Below the pieces are notes generated by a model. That model was given only the letters and a program-made list of their open reading frames with translations. It was not told the DNA's origin and did not search any database. This document shows positions 38,610 to 51,108 of a stretch of DNA of 51,315 bases, in pieces (position 1 is the first letter of the stretch; each line of letters begins with the position of its first letter). Both the position numbers and the translations under genes were made by a program. This DNA is from Pelargonium nanum (Eukaryota; Streptophyta; Magnoliopsida; Geraniales; Geraniaceae), in NCBI GenBank assembly GCA_036897485.1, contig JAYMTF010000126.1:1-51315 (forward strand), given 5' to 3'.

Positions 38610-41600
38610 TGAAGTGTGATTACATATTTGCCCTTTCAGTTGTGGGGGCCACCTACGTTGATTACTTTGTTAAACCCATTGTATGGACTTTGGAATATGA
38701 GTTATTTTTCAAGATGCAAAACAAATAGTATCTCTCATCTGAGGACGCATATGTGACCCACCATATATTAGATAAAGAGATGTTTGTGTCTTTGTCGGAT
38801 TATTATTATGATTTACCTCCGAAAATAAGAACATATTTAGGTTGTGTTTCACAAATAAAATGAACATTTGTCAATGACATATATGAGCACTTATCAACAA
38901 CAAAAATGAACATTTGTTTGAAAATATTTATTTGATGCGAAATTAAAATCATTTTTACTTATTTTGAGTTTGTTGTTGAATTAGATGACAAATCGAGTGG
39001 TGGCAAGGGGTAGTCGGCAACGACTTTCACGTTGTTGTCATAAGTTTTATATACAATCGTTCTCAATTGTTCACGCTCTTCAGGTGCCTTAATTCGACTT
39101 GATTTTTTGAGAATATTTTAGCCAATGTAGCTCAATTAGGTAATGTCAAGTTTTTTTATTGAGGGTTAACCTACAAAACGAGTGAACCACGAGTTAGTTA
39201 TGTCATCGGCCTCTTTGTCAGGCTTGTATGGGTGGAATGGTCTTCAAGCCTCAAATTTTATTATTTTGTAATCGTTTGATATGAATTAATAAATTATCAA
39301 CTTTTTTGAGTTAAAAACAATAATTTTGTTGAAAAAATTATTGTAGTGACGTGTATAATCATTTTGTACCAAAATCAAAATGAATCTTGTTAACTTTTAT
39401 TTTAGCATTATTGTGATTGTACAAGGTATATGAATGATATACCTAAGTCATGACGAGTAGTATATATATGTTTTTTCTTTTATTTTTAATAAAGATAACT
39501 CAACTTTTTGGTGATTGGTTATGAGTGATGAGTGCAGCCAATGGTTTGGCATATGCATTATCTTTGATTAATTGACCAACAAAGAGAAAAAGGGAAATTC
39601 AAATATGTTTTGGCTGCTAATTGCCTCCATTCCTAGAGCCTTCCTTTGTCTCTTTTATATTACTTTACGATCACTATCTACGATTTACGTACAATAATAT
39701 TTCGTCTTTGATTTCGGTTCCCTACAATCGGTCTTTCAACTTTATATGCATTGCTAAATTATATTACCATGTGATGATCTAACTAGTTTAAATTGTGGAC
39801 GTACTCATATCAACTTTATCGACTAAAATTTGAAGCTCGTTCATCACTTTTGCTTTTTAATTTGTAACTCAAATTCACTTAAATCATAGTCGATTGTAAC
39901 TTGTAGGCTGATATGAAATACGAGCTCAAAACAAAGATAAAACAATTAACCAGCCACGTAGTAATTGAAATCTTTGGTGGGAATGTAGGACATATTTTAG
40001 ATAAAGTTGAAAATTTTATTGAGGTTCATGCTTTTAAATTTTGTTAAAGAGCCAAGCAGACCTAACTTTAAAGCAATTGTGTTTTGTTACACTTGCCAAA
40101 TTTCATTATTCTTCTCTTCAAGTATAAGAAAAATTGTGAGAGGAAGGGATGCTAAACAAATAGACGTCTATTTTACGATAATGCAACTCTTGTTAGAAAC
40201 GATGATGGTTGAAGACAATAATTATAAAGAAAATAGTTTTATCTTTCAACAATATAAATAATTCCTAAAATACATAAAAGCTACCAATATATAACTTATA
40301 CAATGTACATCAATCCTATAACCGCAAATCAAATAATTTAGAAACTTTTAAGTACAAAATAACAAAAAATGCCCTTCAACTCAAAAATACTCTGTCAGGC
40401 TATCTCATTTTAGTCAATAAAATTTCAACTAATTTATATAACATTAGCATTTTAGCTTAAAAGTGTTTCCGCTCCTACATGTAAAAGTAAAGGAAACAAG
40501 TACAGCTTTTCTAATTTGTTTTAAATTGTGATTCAATTAAATTAATCTCTAATCTGTGCATAATGTATAATTAAGGTGTAATTCTCAAATTCTATTTTAA
40601 CACATATATTATTATTTAATATGATGAAATTACTCACATTGCGAACTTCAAAAGTACAATTTTTGAACTAACCAAGTATTTCATTTAAATGAAGAGCATA
40701 CAAATTAATGAAGCAAATCTTATCTTAATTAACATAGTATAGACCACTATAATAAATTTAGTTATTCTTTGTATTTTAGCCTCATAGAATCATAGTTACT
40801 TTAGCACCGAGGAATCATAGTTACCTTTCATCAATATACTCCTATTTGAAGGACAACTCAAATAAGGTACGTAGGGTCCTATATTTGTGTGCCTTGTGAA
40901 TAAAACTTAAGATCGAGGTGGGTTTTTTTCCTTTTACCAAAAACTACATTTTCACATTCAATTATTGTTGATGGAAGTAAAAAGTAGTGTTAGTGTTTAC
41001 TATGTTTGCTTTATAAAAATAATTCCTTTCTTCCTTTAGAGTGATTTGAGATTGACATGTGTGGTCCATACAAAATACGATAAAGAAATGCAAGATCCAT
41101 ATGCTCGAAAGATCTCAATATTGTTGGCAATTTGGTGAGTAAAAAAAAGTTGGGTCCTTACGTAGTGCCAAAGTAGATGGAGCTCTAGCTAGCTAGCTAG
41201 GGCACACACATGATGATTAATTTCTTTTAAAAAAAAATTTGATGATTAAAATTTAAAACAAGCTTGCCACTCCAATATGCTAAGGGTAGGTCTGTAGCTG
41301 TAGGGCACCCACCCCGACCCTGAAACTGTTTTTCTCTTTGGTGGGTGTGTCACCTCATGCCCTACAAGTTGCTGGATAGTTCCCATTTTGCTCAATTAGC
41401 TAGCTAGTAGGTTCTTCTGAAGTTGTAGTTGCAACTTGTTTTTGTTGTTTAATTATATGAATGATTAATAGCTACTCAAATAAATGTTGTGTTTAAAATA
41501 CATACAAAGATATTTTGAAAGATGTATTATAGTCAAGTTCAAAAAAAATATAATCGGCACAGAGTGTGAGAGACATTTTGCAAGTCACATACTTACGTTG

Positions 41601-43998
41601 AAACAACAAAAGCAACGATTTTCTAAGAAACAATAATGCTAACCAAAAAATAGAAAATCGATGAGACGAATGATGAACTTATGCTCGTACACTACCATAT
41701 ATAGGCAATGACCAGGTCGTGCTCTACGTTTGGAGCTAGTTGTTCGCCATTTTGCGTGCTATGATGATATAATTTCTTATCCAGAAAAATTTCAAGTGAT
41801 GACGTTACATGTTTTCGAGTACTTAATATTATAAGCAAATCGAATGAACATGATATGAATAAACAGAACATTAGGCTCTGAATCTCATAAAAACCGGTCC
41901 ATTTTCCTGGTCCATAGCCTAACATGCCCAACCCTATAGTTTTGTTTTCTTTTCAAACTGGTATTTAGTATTTACTCTAAAATAAATTAGAATTGAAAAG
42001 CACCGAAGGAACACTTTATCCATCATTTTCTTTTTTACTTTTGGAGGCGAAATTATATCACATGCCCTATTTTACCCAAAGTGCATGGGCAGCCATATTT
42101 TACGGTTGAGATTCCTTCTTTTGACAAGGCGCAATAATTGACTATGAAGTTTTTTAAACACTATCAACAATATATAAATCTGTTAAACTGTTTTGAGTTT
42201 TAATTTTTTTATTATGGTATGTTGATCTAATACTATTATGTAATTTAATTATATCTAAAATTTACAATAATTGTATTTTTCCAACTAATGAAAAGATCAA
42301 CAAATAAACATTACAAAACATGATCATCAACTATCAATAATATCGAGCGATTGAATTCGCATCTCTAAAGTAAGAAACAAATCACTTATGTTCTGACATT
42401 AATTATTCATGCAATTAAGTGTTTTGTTTATAATATACAGAAAAATATCATACATAAATATATATATAAATCAGGTAGTCAAATTTTGCAAATAAGTTAT
42501 AGTATCAATTAATTAAAATTGTCCGAATGCATTTTTTTTAATAACATTTTATTCGTGCTGCAACCGATAAGGGTTGTTGCATTTCCTTACTTTGCTTATC
42601 ACTTATATTTTTAGTTCATTTTATCAAATTCTATCACGTGCTGCTTTAGTCCTCTATATGAAAAGCAACCATTAAATCGAAAACCCCACAACTTTAGGGT
42701 TCAAATCCCATTATCACTCCCATTTTTATTTCCTTTAGATATAAATTGTTGAAACAAAAACAGTAGTGTCTGTGTTGTCATTCCATCAAATTAGTAGTAC
42801 TATATATCCAGTTGAAGACTTTATTGATCTCTAGAAGATACACCTCTAGCTTTTCTCTTGACCTCACCATTATATATTAATTATTCTATTTCTTTTGCCT
42901 TCATTCCGAAGGCAACCATCTTCTTTATGTACACTTCTTTTAACTTCTTCAAGAAAATAATACAATTTATTATAAGCAACACACACAAGTTTTTAAGAAA
43001 ACATACGATACGACTAATGTTAATTAATAGGTTCAAGACTTTGATGAAAAAACAAAGGTATAAATTATTCAAGTAAAAACGGAATTGCATTCATGCATGC
43101 ATGCATTAATATAACTCATAATTTTTTAGCAATAATTAATGAGCTAGTGTTGTTGCATTCAATTTTGATCCATTGCACGACAATTTTGACTTGAGTTTGG
43201 CAGCTAAAATTACTAGGAACTAGGAATTGGAATGCTGATCTAAATTTAAAAAAAAAATCTTCTCTTCCTTTTAGAATTTTATCTTTGTTATAAAAAGAGA
43301 GATGCAACTTTTCTGATAATATATATTTCTATCACAAGCTAGTGACGATACTTTTCAACCAGGAATTCTTCATGCAAAAGAGAATCATATTCTTAAGAAA
43401 TATCATATTTTTATGATATGTAAGCTCTACAAAAATGGTCAAAAAGCATAAGATGACACATTATAGTAGAAAAAAAACAGTAGATTGATTATATTCAAAT
43501 TCAGTGGTGGCTGGAGACTCCCATACATTCCCCATTACACTTCATGTGATAATCAAGATACATAGAATTGAAAGTCTAATTAAAAAATTACAATAAAGTA
43601 GCACCAATAGCCCAAACTTGGCTGCTAATCAGATTCCAAGTCCTGTGAGCATATGTGCTAGGATATCAAATTTCATTAAAAAAAAAAAGAGGATAAAATT
43701 TCAGTTAGCTACTTTTAATTTTGGCATATGAAAAGTGTGGAAAAATTGAGTTGAAATGAATATATGTCTTTTGGTAGTGGGCAAAGGGCAGGGCAGTTGT
43801 TAAGGAAAAGCTGTTGGCTTAAAGTGATAAGAATCTTACTATGTTTAGTGATAAATGATAAGCATTTCAAAGGTATATAGGGTTGGTTGGTTCAGTTCAT
43901 GCATCGTTAATTGATAGTACTGTGTCATGAAATTAGCTTTAAGCTTTTTTGGATATTGGATATTCAGAGAAGCACACACTAACCAACCCCATTGTCAT
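38610..43998. other. Long AT-rich gene-poor stretch
   Basis: No coding region could be supported over 5 kb. Visible items are a stem with 9-bp arms at 41299-41366, overlapping CTAG repeats near 41,190-41,200, and CATGCATG (RY-type) repeats near 43,093-43,105. Open frames such as 40,007-40,261 and 42,858-43,076 are lysine/isoleucine/phenylalanine-rich chance frames. Confidence 0.45.
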
Positions 43999-44145
43999 GA
44001 AGCCCAACTGATTTCAAGTTGGGCTTTATATTAATCAGGGTGGGTCTGATAACCCACCTGAATCAGCTAGGCCCAGCCCATTGAAATTGAGAACATCTGG
44101 GCTTTTACATAATAATCATAGGCAAAAACTCCATTGGGCTTTATA
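43999..44145. promoter_or_regulatory. Cluster of TGGGC/GCCCA (site II-type) motifs
   Basis: At least six GCCCA or TGGGC motifs fall within 147 bases (about 44,001, 44,018, 44,070, 44,076, 44,098 and 44,135). Two form a perfect stem, AAGCCCAACT/AGTTGGGCTT (43,999-44,008 and 44,016-44,025). Such TGGGCY clusters are TCP-bound site II elements in promoters of growth and housekeeping genes. Spacing and density are unusual for this AT-rich spacer and suggest a promoter for an unrecognised transcript. Confidence 0.4.
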
Positions 44146-44673
44146 TTGCTTTGAGTGCTATTTTACATTCTGTTATTGGTGAAAATCAAGCTGATTGTGT
44201 TTTGTTTTGCTAAATTTGAAGTACACTACTTTGTTTTTCTGCACAAGTTAAATTTTGGAACTTGAAAGGAGTGATTTGGGTCTTGGGAGCTGTGTTTGTG
44301 GGTATTATCTTAACGATTGCTTTCTCTAATTTTTATTTTGGATATTAGTATATCACTGATAATATGTGCATTTCTATGTGCATTTTATAGAATAGATAAA
44401 AAAAATCCTAACTTGCTCCCTAAACTTTCTCAGTTTCTCATATAAACCCAATTTAGTATTGCACTTTTTTAACCTAAATTAGTTCATGAACTTTCAAATA
44501 TGGACTCAAAATACGTTAGCTTATGTTGGGAGATCTGAGCATGCTATGCGTGCAAAGCTAACATTTTTACAGGACTGACACAGTTAGAGATGGTTCCATT
44601 TCAATCTTGTAGTCCTTACATATAATATATATTTACCACATAAACATCCCAACACATTTATATTTTGATGCAG

Positions 44674-46598
44674 GAAATATTGCAAGGGAGTCTGGACTTG
44701 TTTGTGAGCATGATCACCTTCACAATACCAATGTACAATGTTTCAAGGCCTCAGGTATGATATGTCACTATGAAACTTCCTGGCCAGAGCCAAGGAATCG
44801 TCAAATTAATAGTTTTTGAGAACCTAATCACTTATGGATCCTTTTACAATACAATAATATTTTTCACATAAGAAACAGAAGAAAATCAACAGTATGAAGA
44901 GGTATTTGCTGTAGTATGCCAATAAATCAAGTCATGGTTTGTTAAATTTCTTTTTAGTTTTAAGAGAATGATGCTAGTGTTACCACCGCTGAAGAAAGCT
45001 GCCATGTGATGGTAGTAGAGCAATACATGTTGGAGTTTAAAATTAATCTTGGGTCTTCAAATATCAGCTAAACCTTTTAGGTTGGAGTTGAGTTTAACAA
45101 CATTGTCATATACTACCCCACTCATGTATCAGTATATATCAATGGTGCTTGTGGCAGCATTATCAAATGAGACCATGTTTATCTTTACATTTTAGCAACT
45201 AAAATCAAATGACAGTCCAGATCGAGTAATTTGTTATGAAAATGTAACCAAGCTATTAATGGATCACTTAATTGACCTACAGTAAGACATGTAAAATAAC
45301 AGTTCTACGAACTTTGATTAGAAGTCTGCCTATTTAAGTATAATAACAGGACTGAACCTTAACATCAAAGATTGGGTTCACATACTTGAACTCTGTTCAA
45401 GCTGAAGTAAGCTTTGGTTTGATCGAGGGACATACTTGGAGTTTATCAAGTTTTTTAGGTTTTTCACTTGTGTATTTCTCTCCCCTGCTCCTGTCACATC
45501 TTCCTATACCATAAGTCATATCAAGTATCATGTATTCTTACCAAATAAAATTCCATTCCTGTTCTTAATCTAATTTACCAACAAAAAATAAGCCACCTTT
45601 CTTTGTGTGCAAGAGAGCAAATTAAAAACTAGTTGACCATATATGCAGTAATGCAGATAAGGTTTATTAATCCCATTGATGGAGTTAATTTTACGGTTAC
45701 TATAAACTCTCAATTAATAATCATACAGATAGTGAGATAGAAGAGCCTGAGAATTTGTAATGCCCATGTGGAGGATTCTGAGTGGTACTGCAAGTTTGAA
45801 TTGCTTACACAGGTTAGAGAGTGTAGTGTCTCTTTCCTTTTTTTTAATTATACGTTCTTTGAATGATACCTTCTTTTGTTAGAAAAATGTTTATCAGAAT
45901 AGAACTGAGGATCGATGATGGATCGTATTCTGTGTTGTTGGTCAATGTAGGTGCCACATTCTATTTATAATGGGATCGCTACAAGTTTTATATTTAGTCA
46001 ACTGAATCATTTCTAGTTTACTTCTGTGCTGCGGATTAGAGCATATGTGCCTCCAAGATTACGATGGATTTGACAACAAGTTGATTCCATTTTATCTGTG
46101 ATTCAAAAAATATATGTGTTTAGTCTAATCTTTGTTCTGTTGATATTCTTGGAAACAATTTGCTCTCAGCAAAGCAGATTCCAAAAGGCTTGTTTATAGC
46201 CGAAAGAGAAGCAAACCGAACAGTGAGTCTTTATTGTTATCATCCTCAGTTTTCAAACCATAGATTTTGTTTGTCTATGAAGAATTCATAAATTGTTTGT
46301 TACTGTTGGAATCTGGTGCCAATTCCATATTGCTTTATTTTGTATTAAAGTTTAAAACCTTTTTCTGGTAATAAATCTTTTTGTGTGACAGTATGAGTGC
46401 TTTTATTTTGACTAATAGGTGTTAGACAATGGGAATCTGTTTTATCAGTTCAATCAACTCAAGCTTATTTCTTTAAGACTTTACCATTAAAGTAACCATT
46501 AATCAACTTGCTTTCTCTTCTTTTATTTGTTTAAATAATCTTTACTTTAGATTAATCAAGCCATGGGACATGTCTTGGAAGCATCCTCTGCCGACTGA
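44674..46598 (+). other. Possible four-exon small gene or 3' gene fragment
   Basis: Four stretches with splice-like borders join in one frame: 44674-44754 (EILQGSLDLFVS...NVSRPQ), 45741-45812 (KSLRICNAHVEDSEWYCKFE...), 46178-46222 (IPKGLFIAEREANRT) and 46551-46598 (INQAMGHVLEASSAD, then TGA). All have lengths divisible by three. The first donor, the third donor (ACA/GTGAGT) and the last acceptor (pyrimidine-rich TTTACTTTAG) are good; the acceptor of the second piece is weak. An ATG inside the first piece (codon 13) would give about 69 residues. No family is recognised, and an alternative frame joins pieces 1 and 2 to a different stop. It lies downstream of the TGGGC cluster. It could be a small protein gene, a decayed 3' end, or a spliced noncoding RNA. 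Confidence 0.25.
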
Positions 46599-49314
46599 AC
46601 ATTGCGAGTAATTTGGATTTGAATCTGTGGACATATGAAATCTAATCCGGCACATATCCAAACCAATCGGATCAATTTTAGACTAAATCAGATAAATTCA
46701 TTCGTTTTACATTAAAAATCTGAATTTTATTCCATTCGATCTAGTCTGAAACTCTTTCAGATCGGATTCGACAACCAGTGTCTATCTTCATCATATTCAT
46801 GCTCAAACTTTAATGTTGCTTTAAGTGACTTCTGTTTACTTTTGATACTATTATTGTTTTCTTTGAGGTAATGTATAGAATTGGAGTATATCTGTCACTG
46901 CAGATTTATATATATATTTCATTAATATATATTGCCAACTATGAGAATTGACTGAAATGACAACAAAAAAGAGAGTAGTAAATTTAGGTATTGGGAATCT
47001 AGGGCTGAGGTATGTGGTTTCCGAATTTACCATATTAATTGATGTTCAAGCTTTTAGATGTATGCATGTACCAGAAACACAGATGTGATAAAACTTGAGT
47101 CACAAGCAAGACAGTAATATCCTAATATTCTTTTCTGCTCAACCCTTGATTAATTAACTTCTAATGCTACTGAAATGGAATTTGATTCAACAAAATGTTT
47201 GGCATGATAATGGCAATTAACACTTGCATGTGGTTCATCATTCTTTTCCACAGGTAATAATTATTTTATTAAACTTGTTCTTCACTTTTTGTGGCAACCG
47301 TTGACACTGTCTACATATTCTTTAAATTAGATGTCAAGTGAAAGCTCACTACAAGAAACTTGTATCTCATAGCAAAATACCTCTCTTATAAGCCAATTAA
47401 TTAGTTGTCACCTTAAACCTATGACATATTTTAGGAGACAATCAAGGCTGATGTATATATCTTCCTTGTGAACTGAAAAACTCAAGATACTTTTACTTAA
47501 GAGAAGATTTGAATTAACTCATCTCCTATGTCCATCTTTCTTGTAAATAGCTTTACAAATGTTATAAACAATACTCTAAAATTTAGAGCTTGAGGTAGAA
47601 GCTAGCTATAACTAGTAAGATTTTGAAAATTTTATTATATAAAGTTGTACTATGATTATAAATTTGATATATTTGTTTTACAATGGTAATAAGGGAAAAT
47701 AGTACAAGAGAAACATCTAAATGTAACTTCAGGAAATAATGTCTCCTCAAACGTCTTATGAAGTTGTTTTACACGTTGCATGTTTTCGTACAATACTAAA
47801 AAAATTCTAAAATTGCAACGTCAATTGCAACGACTTTGCGGTGGTCTTTAGTGATTTGCGACATGCCACGTGTCCATCGGAAACATCTGGTTAGAAAAGT
47901 GTTTGTGATGTCGTCTTGTACACTAACTACATGTAACTTTAAATAAAAGAAACATCTAGATTAATTTGCTAGACACTTTAAATATATGCGACGGCGTTTT
48001 GTTTCCTTTTATTGTGTTTTGAATATGTCGTTGATCGATAAAATTGATATCATCCTCGTGAATTGAGAGTCCAGGGCGCCACACGGGTCTAGTTCTCTCA
48101 GGCCATGACAAAGGACACAACACATGGTATGGACAATGCGGCACCTCACAATGTGGAACACTAGCTCCCCAAATTCTGCAAACGTGAAACAAAAAACACC
48201 AAGAATGTCTTCTCCAAATGGGTTTCTTGACCAAGTCTAGTGTCTACATAAATTGACTAGGATTGATATGCCAATGGAATCGTATTGCAGATCTCAACAG
48301 CAACAAACAAAAATATATGAAAGCTACAAGGAATTAACGCCACTAACTGTCTTATCATAAGATCATAGTTACGATCATAATATCTATACCTAAATTTTAA
48401 GATTTTAACCCTATAATTTTTTTCATGGACGAGAAAAATGTAAAAATGTTGTTATTTCAATTCCTACAAGTTTCTCAAAATCTTGAAAATCAATCAAGCA
48501 TCACTACTACTTAAGGATGATGCTTCGCGGGCATATTATAATATGCATGCAAGATTTGTATGATGAAATTGCATAATTTTGTAGGTTTGTATATTTTCTA
48601 CTCCAATTTAATTAGATTTATTTTGAACCCTTGAAATGCAAATCCAAGGACATTTTGATGCATTTACGTGCAATGAAGACTAGTGGTTTTTAAGATGGAA
48701 TATTATTCTATTTGCCTAACATATATATAGATCTTGTTCCAACCTCAAGATCAGTCTAGAGGATTACATGTGTTTTGGAAATTTTTAGATTCTTAAAGAT
48801 GTGAGTTTTTGGTAATTTGTTTTCTTTAATTATACTCACCTTTCATTTAGGTGGTAAAAAGGAGTGGAGCAAAAGTATTTAAGAATTTCTTTTACATGGC
48901 TCATCAACTAACTATATTCTCATACATTGTGACTTACAATATTACGTTTTGAAAATTGGAATTTAAGCTTCTTTGAACATAAAAGTTTTATATGTTCTCC
49001 CCATGACATGCACACGATCTTCCATTAATATTGTGATTACATGCTTGCTCTATAATTCTCGTGCCATATATCTGTGGTTGCTACAATTTTGATAAGGAAC
49101 GCTTACATACACATAATTAGTGTACATTAGATGCAACGACGACCACATACTCTTATAAATATATACGCTGACATAGTTGATAATATAATAATAAAAGTAT
49201 AAATGTAGAGTTCAACTATCAAGTTTAAACTTTTAGTTGAGTTTAATCACCATAGAAATAATAATTTGAAATGATATTAAACTAAGAATAGACAAAATGT
49301 AGTAAAACACAAGA
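46599..49314. other. AT-rich spacer with a more GC-rich patch
   Basis: Mostly AT-rich. At 47,820-48,010 sequence such as TTGCAACGACTTTGCGG and GCGACGGCG resembles the interior of plant DNA-transposon derivatives. At 48,050-48,190 a patch is more GC-rich than its surroundings, with a minus-strand frame rich in Cys, His, Pro and Trp. A CACTACAAGAAA motif, like a CACTA-element terminus, occurs at 47,347, but no matching end was found. Nothing is firmly identified. Confidence 0.3.
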
Positions 49315-49465
49315 GATGATTGGAGTGGTTAACTTAGAAAACCACCAAAGTCTTAGTGCCCTTCGTTGTGAGATCTCGAATTCGAGCCTCACCAACAATT
49401 ATATCTGTAAATAATTATGAGTTACTGTAATGCATCTCTGGTTTGTACAAAGAAAAGGTTAGAAA
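49315..49465 (+). mobile_element. Possible tRNA-derived SINE, degraded
   Basis: GGAGTGGTTAAC near 49,322 and AATTCGAGCCT at 49,379-49,389 resemble A and B boxes of a tRNA-derived head with plausible spacing. GAGATCTCGAATTCGAGCCTC is similar to SINE heads common in plants. No clear tail or target-site duplication was found, so this call is weak. Confidence 0.35.
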
Positions 49466-51108
49466 AACCATTATTGGACCACCAAATTAAGAAGCAAGAA
49501 AACATGTGCAGTCTCAACTGAACCCTGAAGTTAAGGGTCATCACGTGGTCTCCAGCAAGCAACTCATAGATGACCCTGTCCTCGTACCATAATTGAAACC
49601 GTGTTACAATATATTTCTTTTAAATTGTAATTTTTTTTATTTTCTTGAGAGGAATATACTAGTAGATTATCTGACCGTACATGACAATTTTTATGGTTTT
49701 ATTTTCAATTGTTGTTTTGTTTTTTTAAATCTTCAAACTCAAATTCAAAAAGTTTTCATTCCATCAAATTGTTGAGAAAGTTAAAATAGATGGCTGAGAT
49801 TATTTTGAAATTCCAATTGATGCTTTGAATTCATTTTATTTGCATTGACTTGCTTGCCTTAATTGGCTTTGGATTCATGCATGCATGAATGGTCGGCAGA
49901 GACAGAGATGTGTAAATATTTCCGGACAATATTTCCCATTATTATTCTCATTAAAGGAGGAGTTTGATTTGTACTATTTACTCCAAAGTGACACGTACAA
50001 ATATTTAAGTTGCATTTATGCTACTAGGTGGAGTGTAGACTTGTGAAAATTTTCATCTATCATTTACTTTCTAAATAGAATCAATCCTTTCTTTTTACTT
50101 GCTATACTTTTAATATAATTATTAGTTAGAATTTCAAAATTTTGTTTAAAAAATAATACATGAATGTATGTTGTAGAGGATCAAGGTGAGCATATCAAAC
50201 ATATGAACTATGATCTCAATTTTATTAAGAAAATCATATTAATTATTGGATTCAAATGTTTATTGTGACCGTTGTGAATTTACTAAATATTTATTGGAGA
50301 TGACATAGCCAAGCTGCCTACTACAACCTACCCGTCAGTCAGAACGTTCTACACTAACAAATTTTTATTGTCAGTATTTATAAAAATGAGAAAAATGGCA
50401 TTCATATTGTTAAAAATCAAAGGTAGTTTTTTTTTTTCGAAACCTATCAAAGGTAGTTTATTTCTTATAATTTAATTGTCAAACTCCTTAACCTTTTGTT
50501 TCTTTGGATGACATTTTTCTTCTGCCTTAGATTACTTACTAAACTCATGCGCGGGCCCTTAATTTCATGTCACTAGAAAAATGAGGTAAAGGAGAAAAAG
50601 AAGATAAGAGCATCATATCCAAGACAAAAAGAAAGTAGAAAACTACCACTAGAATAACAATATAAAAAATTAATTAAGTGCGTTTGCTAGATAACATGTA
50701 TTGTTATTAGTATATAACATGTCAAATGATACTGGTTATTATAATGTTATTACCTTTGATTTAAATTATATGTTTGTGTACAACTTGTTTAATCTTAAAA
50801 TAAAAAGAGAACTATTCTCATTATCTCTACATTTCATTAAACATGAACTTGTGGACATGGATTAAGCTTACTAAATGAAAAGAAAATAAAGGAAAGAACA
50901 AGGGGATCATCCAGTACACATTAGTTGGAACATGTGTATATCATAAATTTTAAATGACAACTTTTATTTTGTTATTTAGTATATGTTAGGAATACAACAC
51001 TTCATATCATAAATTATAAAACATATTAAAGTTCTCAAACCAAATTTTGTTGGAGGAGGATTAGCACATGTACTCCTTTTACATGTATTTTTACATGTAC
51101 TTAGCACA
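49466..51108. other. AT-rich spacer without recognised genes
   Basis: No gene is supported. A perfect 18-bp palindrome, ATTCATGCATGCATGAAT, lies at 49,873-49,890. Confidence 0.4.

Noticed and set aside
42858-43090. Open frames on both strands rich in Lys, Ile, Leu and Phe.
   Set aside because: Chance frames in AT-rich sequence, with overlapping frames on opposite strands of similar length.
47347-47359. CACTACAAGAAA, identical to many CACTA transposon termini.
   Set aside because: No opposite terminus or 3-bp target duplication was found. One 12-base match in 51 kb of AT-rich sequence is weak evidence.
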